NCBI GenBank assembly: GCA_964016885.1
Contig: OZ024744.1
Location: 110,196,536-110,260,535 of the forward strand
Direction: 5' to 3'
Length of the DNA: 64,000 nt
Origin: Eledone cirrhosa
Taxonomy: Eukaryota; Mollusca; Cephalopoda; Octopoda; Eledonidae
Positions 25,871-41,052 of this stretch are shown here, one piece after another (position 1 is the stretch's first letter; each line of letters begins with the position of its first letter). A program made the position numbers and the translations under genes. The notes below the pieces were generated by a model. The model worked only from the letters and a program-made list of their open reading frames with translations, was not told the origin of the DNA and searched no databases.

Positions 25871-28800
25871 ACAGTAAAACTACACAATCCACTATAACTT
25901 ACCTTGCCCTGAACACAGTAAAACTAAACAATCCACTATAACTTACCTTGCCCTGAACACAGTAAAACTACACAATCCACTATAACTAACCTTGCTCTGA
26001 ACACAGTAAAACTATACAATCCACCATAACGTACCTTGCCCTGAACACAGTAAAACTACACAATCCACTATAACTTACCTTGACCTGAACAGAGTAAAAC
26101 TACACAATCCACTATAACTTACCTTGCACTGGACACAGTAAAACTACACAACCCACTATAACTTACCTTGCCCTGAACACACTAAAACTACACAATCCAC
26201 TATAACTTACCTTGCACTGGACACAGTAAAACTACACAACCCACTATAACTTACCTTGCCCTGAACACACTAAAACTACACAATCCACTATAACTTACCT
26301 TGACCTGAACAGAGTAAAACTACACAATCCACTATAACTTACTTTGACCTGAACAGAGTAAAACTACACAATCCACTATAACTTACCTTGACCTGAACAG
26401 AGTAAAACTACACAATCCACTATAACTTACCTTGCCCTGAACACTGTAAAACTACACAATCCACTATAACTTACCTTGCTCTGAACACAGTAAAACTACA
26501 CAATCCACTGTAACTTACCTTGCCCTGAACACAGCAAAACTACACAATCCACTATAACTTACCTTGCCCTGAACACAGTAAAACTGCATAATCCACTATA
26601 ACTTACCTTGCCCTGAACACAGTAAAACTACACAATCCACTATAACTTACCTTGCCCTGAACACAGTAAAACTACACAATCCACTATAAATTACCTTGCC
26701 CTGAACACAGTAAGACTACACAATCCAATATAACTTACCTAGCCCTGAACACAGTAAAACTACACAATCCACTATAACTTACCTTGCCCTGAACACTGTA
26801 AAACTACATAATCCACTATAACTTACCTTGCCCTGAAACAGTAAAACTACACAAACCACTATAACTTACCTTGCCCTGAACACAGTAAAACTACACGATC
26901 CACTATAACTTACTTTGCCTTGAACACAGTAAAACTACACGATCCACTATAACTTACCTTGCCCTGAACACAGTAAAACTACACAATCCACTATAACTAA
27001 CCTTGCTCTGAACACAGTAAAACTACACAATCCACTATAACTTACCTTGCCCTGAACACAGTAAAACTACACAATCCACTAAAACTAACCTTGCTCTGAA
27101 CAGAGTAAAACTATACAATCCACCATAACTTACCTTGCCCTGAACACAGTAAAACTACACAATCCACTATAACTTACCTTGACCTGAACAGAGTAAAACT
27201 ACACAATCCACTATAACTTACCTTGCCCTGAACACACTAAAACTACACAATCCACTATAACTTACCTTGCACTGCAAACAGTAAAACTACACAACCCACT
27301 ATAACTTACCTTGCTCTGAACACAGTAAAACTACACAATCAACTATAACTTACCTTGCCCTGAACATAGTAAAAGAACGTAATCCACTATAACTTACCTT
27401 CCTTTGAACACAGTAAAACTACACAATCCACTATAATTTACCTTGCCCTGAACACAGTAAAACTACAAGATCCACTATAACTTACCTTGCTCTGAACACA
27501 GTAAAACTACATAATCCACTATAACTTACCTTGCCCTGAACACAGTAAAACTAACACAATCCACTATAACTTACCTTGCCCTGAACACAGTAAAACTACA
27601 CAATCCACTATAAATTACGTTGCCCTGAACATACTAAAACTACACAATCTTCTATAACTTACCTTGCCCTGAACACAGTAAAACTACACAATCCACTGTA
27701 ACTTACCTTGCCCTGAACACAGTAAAACTACACAATCCACTATAACTAACCTTGACCTGAACACAGTAAAACTACACAATCCACTATAACTTACCTTGTC
27801 CTGAACAGACTAAAACTACACAATCCACTATAACTTAACTGGCCCTGAACACACTAAAACTACACAATCCACTATAACTTAGCTTGCACTGAACACAGTA
27901 AAACTACACAATCCACTATAACTTACCTTGCCCTGAACACAGTAAAACTACACAATCCACTTCAACTTACCTTGCTCTGAACACAGTAAAACTACACAAT
28001 CCACTATAACTTACCTTACCCTGAACACAGTAAAATTACACAACCCACTATAACTAACCTTGCCCTGAACACAGTAAAACTACACAATCCACTATAACTT
28101 ACTTTGCTCTGAACACAGTAAAACTACACAATCCACCTTAACTTACCTTGCTCTGAACACAGTAAAACTACACAATCCACTTCAACTTACCTTGCTCTGA
28201 ACACAGTAAAACTACACAATCCACTATAACTTACCTTGCCCTGAACACAGTAAAACTACACGATCCACTATAAATTACCTTGCCCTGAACACAGTAAAAC
28301 TACACAATCCACTATAACTTACCTTGCCCTGAACACAGTAAAACTAAACAATCCACTATAACTTACCTTGCCCTGAACACAGTAAAACTACACAATCCAC
28401 TATAACTAACCTTGCTCTGAACACAGTAAAACTATACAATCCACCATAACTTACCTTGCCCTGAACACAGTAAAACTACACAATCCACTATAACTTACCT
28501 TGACCTGAACAGAGTAAAACTACACAATCCACTATAACTTACCTTGCACTGGACACAGTAAAACTACACAACCCACTATAACTTACCTTGCTCTGAACAC
28601 ACTAAAACTACACAATCCACTATAACTTACCTTGCACTGGACACAGTAAAACTACACAACCCACTATAACTTACCTTGCCCTGAACACACTAAAACTACA
28701 CAATCCACTATAACTTACCTTGACCTGAACATAGTAAAACTACACAATCCACTATAACTTACTTTGACCTGAACAGAGTAAAACTACACAATCCACTATA

Positions 28801-28920
28801 ACTTACCTTGACCTGAACAGAGTAAAACTACACAATCCACTATAACTTACCTTGCCCTGAACACTGTAAAACTACACAATCCACTATAACTTACCTTGCT
28901 CTGAACACAGTAAAACTACA
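24485..28920 (+). repeat. 2,420 bp spaced repeat pair
   Basis: About 2.0 kb at 24.49-26.50 kb recurs at 26.90-28.92 kb at an offset of 2,420 bp. Landmarks are tactttgcct at 24491 and 26911, aaaactaacc at 24661 and 27081, accttgcact at 26121 and 28541, and actttgacct at 26341 and 28761. Roughly 400 bp between the copies (26.50-26.90 kb) does not match, so the second copy was either inserted or trimmed after duplication. The whole pair recurs inside the right-hand 8.37 kb copy. Confidence 0.82.
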
Positions 28921-30720
28921 CAATCCAATTCAACTTACCTTGCTCTGAACACAGTAAAACTACACAATCCAATTCAACTTACCTTGCTCTGAACACAGTA
29001 AAACTACACAATCCACTTTAACTTACCTTGCTCTGAACACAGTAAAACTACACAATCCACTATAAATTACCTTGCCTTGAACACAGTAAAATTACACAAT
29101 CCACTATAACTAAACTTGCCCCGAACACAGTAAAACTACACAATCCACTATAACTTACCTTGCTCTGAACACAGTAAAACTACACAATCCACTATAACTT
29201 ACCTTGCCCTGAACACAGTAAAACTACGTAATCCACTATAACTTACCTTGCCCTGAACACAGTAAAACTACACAATCCACTATAATTTACCTTGCCCTGA
29301 ACACAGTAAAACTACACAATCCACTATAACTGACATTGGTCTGAACACAGTAAAACTACACAATCCACTATAACTTACCTTGCTCTGAACACAGTAAAAC
29401 TACACAATCCACTATAACTTACCTTGCCCTGAACACAGTAAAACTACACAATCCACCATAACTTACCTTGCCCTGAACACAGTAAAAGAAAACAATCTTC
29501 TATAACTTACCTTGCCCTGAATACAGTAAAACTACACAATCCCCTATACCTTACCTTGCTCTGAACACAGTAAAACTACACAATCCACTATAACTTACCT
29601 TGCCCTGAACACAGTAAAACTACACAATCCACTATAACTTAAATTGCCCTGAACTCAGTAAAACTACATAATCCACTGTAACTTACCTTGCCCTGAACAC
29701 AGTAAAAGTACACAACCCACTATAACTTACCTTGCTCTGAACACAGCAAAACTACACAATCCACTATAACTTACCTTGCCCTGAACACAGTAAAACTACA
29801 CAATCCACTATAACTTACCTTGCCCTGAACACAGTAAAAGTACATAATCCACTATAACTTACCTTGCTCTGAACACAGTATAACTTACCTTGCTCTGAAC
29901 ACAGTAAAACTACACGATCCAATTTAACTTACCTTGCATTGAACACAGTAAATCTACACAATCCACTATAACTTACCTTGCTCCGAACACAGTAAAACTA
30001 CATAATCCACTATAACTTACCTTGCCCTGAACACAGTAAAACTAACACAATCCACTATAACGTACCTTGCCCTGAACACAGTAAAACTACAGAATCCACT
30101 ATAACTTACCTTGCTCTGAACACAGTAAAACTACATAATCCACTATAACTTACCTTGCCCTGAACACAGTAAAACTACACAATCCACTATAAATTACGTT
30201 TCCATGAACATACTAAAACTACACAATCTTCTATAACTTACCTTGCCCTGAACACAGTAAAACTACACAATCCACTATAACTTACCTTGCCCTGAACACA
30301 GTAAAACTACACAATCCACTATAACTTACCTTGCCCTGAACACAGTAATACTACACAACCCACTATAACTTACCTTGCCCTGAACACAGTAAAACTACAC
30401 AATCCACTATAACTTACCTTGCCCTGAACACAGTAAAACTACACAATCCACTTCAACTTACCTTGCTCTGAACACAGTAAAACTACACAATCCACTATAA
30501 CTTACCTTGCCCTGAACATACTAAAACTACACAATCCACTATAACTTACCTTGCCCTGAACACAGTAAAACTACAAGATCCACTATAACTTACCTTGCTC
30601 TGAACACAGTAAAACTACACAATCCACTATAAATTACGTTGCCCTGAACACAGTAAGACTACACAATCTTCTATAACTTACCTTGCCCTGAACACAGTAA
30701 AACTACACAATCCACTATAA

Positions 30721-33700
30721 CTTAGCTTGCACTGAACACAGTAAAACTACACAATCCACTATAACTTACCTTGCCCTGAACACAGTAAAACTACACAATC
30801 CACTTCAACTTACCTTGCTCTGAACACAGTAAAACTACACAATCCACTATAACTTACCTTGCCCTGAACACAGTAAAATTACACAACCCACTATAACTAA
30901 CCTTGCCCTGAACACAGTAAAACTACACAATCCACTATAACTTACTTTGCTCTGAACACAGTAAAACTACACAATCCACCTTAACTTACCTTGCTCTGAA
31001 CACAGTAAAACTACACAATCCACTTCAACTTACCTTGCTCTGAACACAGTAAAACTACACAATCCACTATAACTTACCTTGCCCTGAACACAGTAAAACT
31101 ACACGATCCACTATAAATTACCTTGCCCTGAACACAGTAAAACTACACAATCCACTATAACTTACCTTGCTCTGAACACAGTAAAACTACACAATACACT
31201 ATAACTTACCTTGCCCTGAACACAGTAAAACTACGTAGTCCACTATAACTTACCTTGCCTTGAACACAGTAAAACTACACAATCCACTATAATTTACCTT
31301 GCCCTGAACACAGTAAAACTACACAATCCACTATAACTGACCTTGGTCTGAACACAGTAAAACTACACAATCCACTATAACTTACCTTGCTCTGAACACA
31401 GTAAAACTACACAATCCACTATAACTTACCTTGCCCTGAACACAGTAAAACTACACAATCCACCATAACTTACCTTGCCCTGAACACAGTAAAAGAGCAC
31501 AATCTTCTATAACTTACCTTGCCCTGAATACAGTAAAAATACACAATCCCCTATACCTTACCTTGCTCTGAACACAGTAAAACTACACAATCCACTATAA
31601 CTTACCTTGCCCTGAACACAGTAAAACTACACAATCCACTATAACTTAAATTGCCCTGAACTCAGTAAAACTACATAATCCACTGTAACTTACCTTGCCC
31701 TGAACACAGTAAAAGTACACAACCCACTATAACTTACCTTGCTCTGAACACAGCAAAACTACACAATCCACTATAACTTACCTTGCCCTGAACACAGTAA
31801 AACTACACAATCCACTATAACTTACCTTGCCCTGAACACAGTAAAAGTACATAATCCACTATAACTTACCTTGCTCTGAACACAGTATAACTTACCTTGC
31901 TCTGAACACAGTAAAACTACACGATCCAATTTAACTTACCTTGCATTGAACACAGTAAAACTACACAATCCACTATAACTTACCTTGCCCTGAACACAGT
32001 AAAACTAACACAATCCACTATAACGTACCTTGCCCTGAACACAGTAAAACTGCACAATCCACTATAACTTACCTTGCTCTGAACACAGTAAAACTACATA
32101 ATCCACTATAACTTACCTTGCCCTGAACACAGTAAAACTACACAATCCACTATAACTTACCTTGCCCTGAACACAGTAAAACTACACAATCCACTATAAC
32201 TTATCTTGCCCTGAACACAGTAATACTACACAACCCACTATAACTTACCTTGCCCTGAACACAGTAAAACTACACAATCCACTATAACTTACCTTGCTCT
32301 GAACACAGTAAAACTACACAATCCACTTCAACTTACCTTGCTCTGAACACAGTAAAACTACACAATCCACTATAACTTACCTTGCCCTGAACATACTAAA
32401 ACTACACAATCCACTATAACTTACCTTGCCCTGAACACAGTAAAACTACAAGATCCACTATAACTTACCTTGCTCTGAACACAGTAAAACTACACAATCC
32501 ACTATAAATTACGTTGCCCTGAACACAGTAAGACTACACAATATTCTATAACTTACCTTGCCCTGAACACAGTAAAACTACACAATCCACTATAACTTAA
32601 CTTGCCCTGAACACAGTAAAACTACACAATCCACTATAACTTACCTTGCCCTGAACACAGTAAAACTACATAATCCACTATAACTTACCTTGCCCTGAAC
32701 ACAGTAAAACTACACAATCCACTATAACTTACCTTGCCCTGAACACAGTAAAACTACACAATCCACTATAAATTACCTTGCCCTGAACACAGTAAAACTA
32801 CACAATCCACTATAACTTACCTTGACCTGAACAGAGTAAAACTACACAATCCACTATAACTTACTTTGCCTTGAACACAGTAAAACTACACGATCCACTA
32901 TAACTTACCTTGCCCTGAACACAGTAAAACTACACAATCCACTATAACTAACCTTGCTCTGAACACAGTAAAACTACACAATCCACTATAACTTACCTTG
33001 CCCTGAACACAGTAAAACTACACAATCCACTAAAACTAACCTTGCTCTGAACAGAGTAAAACTATACAATCCACCATAACTTACCTTGCCCTGAACACAG
33101 TAAAACTACACAATCCACTATAACTTACCTTGACCTGAACAGATTAAAACTACACAATCCACTATAACTTACCTTGCCCTGAACACACTAAAACTACACA
33201 ATCTACTATAACTTACCTTGCACTGCAAACAGTAAAACTACACAACCCACTATAACTTACCTTGCTCTGAACACAGTAAAACTACACAATCCACTATAAC
33301 TTACCTTGCCCTGAACATAGTAAAAGAACGTAATCCACTATAACTTACCTTCCTTTGAACACAGTAAAACTACACAATCCACTATAATTTACCTTGCCCT
33401 GAACACAGTAAAACTACAAGATCCACTATAACTTACCTTGCTCTGAATACAGTAAAACTACATAATCCACTATAACTTACCTTGCCCTGAACACAGTAAA
33501 ACTAACACAATCCACTATAACTTACCTTGCCCTGAACACAGTAAAACTACACAATCCACTATAAATTACGTTGCCCTGAACATACTAAAACTACACAATC
33601 TTCTATAACTTACCTTGCCCTGAACACAGTAAAACTACACAATCCACTGTAACTTACCTTGCCCTGAACACAGTAAAACTACACAATCCACTATAACTAA

Positions 33701-36700
33701 CCTTTACCTGAACACAGTAAAACTACACAATCCACTATAACTTACCTTGTCCTGAACACACTAAAACTACACAATCCACTATAACTTAACTGGCCGTGAA
33801 CACAGTAAAACTACACAATCCACTATAACTTAGCTTGCACTGAACACAGTAAAACTACACAATCCACTATAACTTACCTTGCCCTGAACACAGTAAAACT
33901 ACACAATCCACTTCAACTTACCTTGCTCTGAACACAGTAAAACTACACAATCCACTATAACTTACCTTGCCCTGAACACAGTAAAATTACACAACCCACT
34001 ATAACTAACCTTGCCCTGAACACAGTAAAACTACACAATCCACTATAACTTACTTTGCTCTGAACACAGTAAAACTACACAATCCACCTTAACTTACCTT
34101 GCTCTGAACACAGTAAAACTACACAATCCACTTCAACTTACCTTGCTCTGAACACAGTAAAACTACACAATCCACTATAACTTACCTTGCCCTGAACACA
34201 GTAAAACTACACGATCCACTATAAATTACCTTGCCCTGAACACAGTAAAACTACACAATCCACTATAACTTACCTTGCCCTGAACACAGTAAAACTAAAC
34301 AATCCACTATAACTTACCTTGCCCTGAACACAGTAAAACTACACAATCCACTATAACTAACCTTGCTCTGAACACAGTAAAACTATACAATCCACCATAA
34401 CGTACCTTGCCCTGAACACAGTAAAACTACACAATCCACTATAACTTACCTTGACCTGAACAGAGTAAAACTACACAATCCACTATAACTTACCTTGCAC
34501 TGGACACAGTAAAACTACACAACCCACTATAACTTACCTTGCCCTGAACACACTAAAACTACACAATCCACTATAACTTACCTTGCACTGGACACAGAAA
34601 AACTACACAACCCACTATAACTTACCTTGCCCTGAACACACTAAAACTACACAATCCACTATAACTTACCTTGACCTGAACAGAGTAAAACTACACAATC
34701 CACTATAACTTACTTTGACCTGAACAGAGTAAAACTACACAATCCACTATAACTTACCTTGACCTGAACAGAGTAAAACTACACAATCCACTATAACTTA
34801 CCTTGCCCTGAACACTGTAAAACTACACAATCCACTATAACTTACCTTGCTCTGAACACAGTAAAACTACACAATCCACTGTAACTTACCTTGCCCTGAA
34901 CACAGCAAAACTACACAATCCACTATAACTTACCTTGCCCTGAACACAGTAAAACTGCATAATCCACTATAACTTACCTTGCCCTGAACACAGTAAAACT
35001 ACACAATCCACTATAACTTACCTTGCCCTGAACACAGTAAAACTACACAATCCACTATAAATTACCTTGCCCTGAACACAGTAAGACTACACAATCCACT
35101 ATAACTTACCTAGCCCTGAACACAGTAAAACTACACAATCCACTATAACTTACCTTGCCCTGAACACTGTAAAACTACATAATCCACTATAACTTACCTT
35201 GCCCTGAAACAGTAAAACTACACAAACCACTATAACTTACCTTGCCCTGAACACAGTAAAACTACACGATCTACTATAACTTACTTTGCCTTGAACACAG
35301 TAAAACTACACGATCCACTATAACTTACCTTGCCCTGAACACAGTAAAACTACACAATCCACTATAACTAACCTTGCTCTGAACACAGTAAAACTACACA
35401 ATCCACTATAACTTACCTTGCCCTGAACACAGTAAAACTACACAATCCACTAAAACTAACCTTGCTCTGAACAGAGTAAAACTATACAATCCACCATAAC
35501 TTACCTTGCCCTGAACACAGTAAAACTACACAATCCACTATAACTTACCTTGACCTGAACAGAGTAAAACTACACAATCCACTATAACTTACCTTGCCCT
35601 GAACACACTAAAACTACACAATCCACTATAACTTACCTTGCACTGCAAACAGTAAAACTACACAACCCACTATAACTTACCTTGCTCTGAACACAGTAAA
35701 ACTACACAATCAACTATAACTTACCTTGCCCTGAACATAGTAAAAGAACGTAATCCACTATAACTTACCTTCCTTTGAACACAGTAAAACTACACAATCC
35801 ACTATAATTTACCTTGCCCTGAACACAGTAAAACTACAAGATCCACTATAACTTACCTTGCTCTGAACACAGTAAAACTACATAATCCACTATAACTTAC
35901 CTTGCCCTGAACACAGTAAAACTAACACAATCCACTATAACTTACCTTGCCCTGAACACAGTAAAACTACACAATCCACTATAAATTACGTTGCCCTGAA
36001 CATACTAAAACTACACAATCTTCTATAACTTACCTTGCCCTGAACACAGTAAAACTACACAATCCACTGTAACTTACCTTGCCCTGAACACAGTAAAACT
36101 ACACAATCCACTATAACTAACCTTGACCTGAACACAGTAAAACTACACAATCCACTATAACTTACCTTGTCCTGAACAGACTAAAACTACACAATCCACT
36201 ATAACTTAACTGGCCCTGAACACACTAAAACTACACAATCCACTATAACTTAGCTTGCACTGAACACAGTAAAACTACACAATCCACTATAACTTACCTT
36301 GCCCTGAACACAGTAAAACTACACAATCCACTTCAACTTACCTTGCTCTGAACACAGTAAAACTACACAATCCACTATAACTTACCTTACCCTGAACACA
36401 GTAAAATTACACAACCCACTATAACTAACCTTGCCCTGAACACAGTAAAACTACACAATCCACTATAACTTACTTTGCTCTGAACACAGTAAAACTACAC
36501 AATCCACCTTAACTTACCTTGCTCTGAACACAGTAAAACTACACAATCCACTTCAACTTACCTTGCTCTGAACACAGTAAAACTACACAATCCACTATAA
36601 CTTACCTTGCCCTGAACACAGTAAAACTACACGATCCACTATAAATTACCTTGCCCTGAACACAGTAAAACTACACAATCCACTATAACTTACCTTGCCC

Positions 36701-39091
36701 TGAACACAGTAAAACTAAACAATCCACTATAACTTACCTTGCCCTGAACACAGTAAAACTACACAATCCACTATAACTAACCTTGCTCTGAACACAGTAA
36801 AACTATACAATCCACCATAACTTACCTTGCCCTGAACACAGTAAAACTACACAATCCACTATAACTTACCTTGACCTGAACAGAGTAAAACTACACAATC
36901 CACTATAACTTACCTTGCACTGGACACAGTAAAACTACACAACCCACTATAACTTACCTTGCCCTGAACACACTAAAACTACACAATCCACTATAACTTA
37001 CCTTGCACTGGACACAGTAAAACTACACAACCCACTATAACTTACCTTGCCCTGAACACACTAAAACTACACAATCCACTATAACTTACCTTGACCTGAA
37101 CATAGTAAAACTACACAATCCACTATAACTTACTTTGACCTGAACAGAGTAAAACTACACAATCCACTATAACTTACCTTGACCTGAACAGAGTAAAACT
37201 ACACAATCCACTATAACTTACCTTGCCCTGAACACTGTAAAACTACACAATCCACTATAACTTACCTTGCTCTGAACACAGTAAAACTACACAATCCAAT
37301 TCAACTTACCTTGCTCTGAACACAGTAAAACTACACAATCCAATTCAACTTACCTTGCTCTGAACACAGTAAAACTACACAATCCACTTTAACTTACCTT
37401 GCTCTGAACACAGTAAAACTACACAATCCACTATAAATTACCTTGCCTTGAACACAGTAAAATTACACAATCCACTATAACTAAACTTGCCCCGAACACA
37501 GTAAAACTACACAATCCACTATAACTTACCTTGCTCTGAACACAGTAAAACTACACAATCCACTATAACTTACCTTGCCCTGAACACAGTAAAACTACGT
37601 AATCCACTATAACTTACCTTGCCCTGAACACAGTAAAACTACACAATCCACTATAATTTACCTTGCCCTGAACACAGTAAAACTACACAATCCACTATAA
37701 CTGACATTGGTCTGAACACAGTAAAACTACACAATCCACTATAACTTACCTTGCTCTGAACACAGTAAAACTACACAATCCACTATAACTTACCTTGCCC
37801 TGAACACAGTAAAACTACACAATCCACCATAACTTACCTTGCCCTGAACACAGTAAAAGAAAACAATCTTCTATAACTTACCTTGCCCTGAATACAGTAA
37901 AACTACACAATCCCCTATACCTTACCTTGCTCTGAACACAGTAAAACTACACAATCCACTATAACTTACCTTGCCCTGAACACAGTAAAACTACACAATC
38001 CACTATAACTTAAATTGCCCTGAACTCAGTAAAACTACATAAACCACTGTAACTTACCTTGCCCTGAACACAGTAAAAGTACACAACCCACTATAACTTA
38101 CCTTGCTCTGAACACAGCAAAACTACACAATCCACTATAACTTACCTTGCCCTGAACACAGTAAAACTACACAATCCACTATAACTTACCTTGCCCTGAA
38201 CACAGTAAAAGTACATAATCCACTATAACTTACCTTGCTCTGAACACAGTATAACTTACCTTGCTCTGAACACAGTAAAACTACACGATCCAATTTAACT
38301 TACCTTGCATTGAACACAGTAAATCTACACAATCCACTATAACTTACCTTGCTCCGAACACAGTAAAACTACATAATCCACTATAACTTACCTTGCCCTG
38401 AACACAGTAAAACTAACACAATCCACTATAACGTACCTTGCCCTGAACACAGTAAAACTACAGAATCCACTATAACTTACCTTGCTCTGAACACAGTAAA
38501 ACTACATAATCCACTATAACTTACCTTGCCCTGAACACAGTAAAACTACACAATCCACTATAAATTACGTTTCCATGAACATACTAAAACTACACAATCT
38601 TCTATAACTTACCTTGCCCTGAACACAGTAAAACTACACAATCCACTATAACTTACCTTGCCCTGAACACAGTAAAACTACACAATCCACTATAACTTAC
38701 CTTGCCCTGAACACAGTAATACTACACAACCCACTATAACTTACCTTGCCCTGAACACAGTAAAACTACACAATCCACTATAACTTACCTTGCCCTGAAC
38801 ACAGTAAAACTACACAATCCACTTCAACTTACCTTGCTCTGAACACAGTAAAACTACACAATCCACTATAACTTACCTTGCCCTGAACATACTAAAACTA
38901 CACAATCCACTATAACTTACCTTGCCCTGAACACAGTAAAACTACAAGATCCACTATAACTTACCTTGCTCTGAACACAGTAAAACTACACAATCCACTA
39001 TAAATTACGTTGCCCTGAACACAGTAAGACTACACAATCTTCTATAACTTACCTTGCCCTGAACACAGTAAAACTACACAATCCACTATAA
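30721..39091 (+). repeat. 8.37 kb tandem duplication, copy 2
   Basis: Second copy, head to tail with the first, at 8,371 bp. It shares even rare private variants of copy 1, such as agattaaaac near 24770 and 33142 and cctttacctg near 25330 and 33702. Differences noticed are cacagaaaaac near 34596, acacgatctac near 35266 and acataaacc near 38037. The right end near 39.09 kb is where the following monomers stop resembling those after 30.72 kb. Confidence 0.9.
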
Positions 39092-41052
39092 CTTACCTTG
39101 CCCTGAACACAGTAAAACTACACAATCCACTATAACTTACCTTGCCCTGAACACAGTAAATCTACATAATCCACTATAACTTACCTTGCCCTGAACACAG
39201 TAAAACTACACAATCCACTATAACTTACCTTGCCCTGAACACAGTAAAACTACACAATCCACTATAAATTACCTTGCCCTGAACACAGTAAAACTACACA
39301 ATCCACTATAACTTACTTTGCCCTGAACACAGTAAAACTACACAATCCACTATAACTTACCTTGCCCTGAACACTGTAAAACTACATAATCCACTATAAC
39401 TTACCTTGCCCTGAAACAGTAAAACTACACAAACCACTATAACTTACCTTGCCCTGAACACAGTAAAACTACACAATCCACTATAACTTACCTTGCCCTG
39501 AACACAGTAAAACTACACAATCCACTATAACTTACCTTGCCCTGAACACAGTAAAACTACACAATCCACTATAACTTACCTTGCCCTGAACACAGTAAAA
39601 CTACACGATCCACTATAACTTACCTTGCCCTGAACACAGTAAAACTACACGATCCACTATAACTTACCTTGCCCTGAACACAGTAAAACTACACAATCCA
39701 CTATAACTAACCTTGCTCTGAACACAGTAAAACTATACAATCCACCATAACTTACCTTGCCCTGAACACAGTAAAACTACACAATCCACTATAACTTACC
39801 TTGACCTGAACAGAGTAAAACTACACAATCCACTATAACTTACCTTGCACTGGACACAGTAAAACTACACAACCCACTATAACTTACCTTGCCCTGAACA
39901 CACTAAAACTACACAATCCACTATAACTTACCTTGCACTGGACACAGTAAAACTACACAACCCACTATAACTTACCTTGCCCTGAACACAGAAAACTACA
40001 CAATCCACTATAACTTAACTGGCCCTGAACACAGTAAAACTACACAATCCACCATGAATTACCTTGCCCTGAACACAGTAAAACTACACAATCCACTATA
40101 ACTTACCTTGACCTGAACAGAGTAAAACTACACAATCCACTATAACTTACCTTGACCTGAACAGAGTAAAACTACACAATCCACTATAACTTACCTTGCC
40201 CTGAACACAGTAAAACTACACAATCCACTATAACTTACCTTGACCTGAACAGAGTAAAACTACACAATCCACTATAACTTACCTTGCACTGAAAACGGTA
40301 AAACTACACAACCCACTATAACTTACCTTGCCCTGAACATAGTAAAAGAACGTAATCCACTATAACTTACCTTCCTTTGAACACAGTAAAACTACACAAT
40401 CCACTATAATTTACCTTGCCCTGAACACAGTAAAACTACAAGATCCACTATAACTTACCTTGCTCTGAACACAGTAAAACTACATAATCCACTATAACTT
40501 ACCTTGCCCTGAACACAGTAAAACTAACACAATCCACTATAACTTACCTTGCCCTGAACACAGTAAAACTACACAATCCACTATAACTTACCTTGCCCTG
40601 AATACAGTAAAACTACACAATCCACTATAAATTACGTTGCCCTGAACATACTAAAACTACACAATCTTCTATAACTTACCTTGCCCTGATCACAGTAAAA
40701 CTACACAATCCACTATAACTTTCCTTGCCCTGAACACAGTAAAACTACAAAACCCACTATAACATACCTTGCCCTGAACACAGTAAAACTACACAATCCA
40801 CTGTAACTTACCTTGCCCTGAACACAGTAAAACTACACAATCCACTATAACTTACCTTGCCCTGAACACAGTAAAACTGCATAATCCACTATAACTTACC
40901 TTGCCGTGAACACAGTAAAACTACACAATCCACTATAACTTACCTTGCCCTGAACACAGTAAAACTACACAATCCACTATAAATTACCTTGCCCTGAACA
41001 CAGTAAAACTACACAATCCACTATAACTTACTTTGCCCTGAACACAGTAAAA
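35790..41052 (+). repeat. 5,263 bp duplication, copy 1
   Basis: Landmarks at 5,263 bp are aagatcc at 35838 and 41101, the tgacattgg landmark at 37702 and 42965, cccctatacc at 37912 and 43175, and tttccatg at 38570 and 43833. Near the right end the offset grows to 5,308 bp (tgatcac at 40687 and 45995), which reflects net gain of about one monomer in copy 2 together with exchange of neighbours at 40.0-40.2 kb. It begins inside the 8.37 kb copy and runs past its end, so it arose after that duplication. Confidence 0.86.

Larger units (their letters stand above)
22390..30720 (+). repeat. 8.33 kb tandem duplication, copy 1
   Basis: About 189 monomers duplicated as one block. Offsets are 8,327 bp at the left (tagcttgcac at 22396 and 30723, acgtag at 22906 and 31233, cccctatacc at 23221 and 31548) and 8,371 bp after 23.4 kb (cccctatacc at 29541 and 37912, tttccatg at 30199 and 38570). 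The 44 bp change is the missing gaacacagca monomer in this copy. By eye I noticed fewer than a dozen substitutions across the block, for example gacctg near 24541 against gccctg, and caatcgac near 23597 against caatccac. This was not a computed alignment. Confidence 0.9.

Noticed and set aside
22390..39091. Dismissing the near-identical large duplications as assembly artefacts
   Set aside because: This cannot be decided from the sequence. Copy-specific substitutions and the one-monomer indel argue for two real copies, so they are kept as features with a read-level check suggested.
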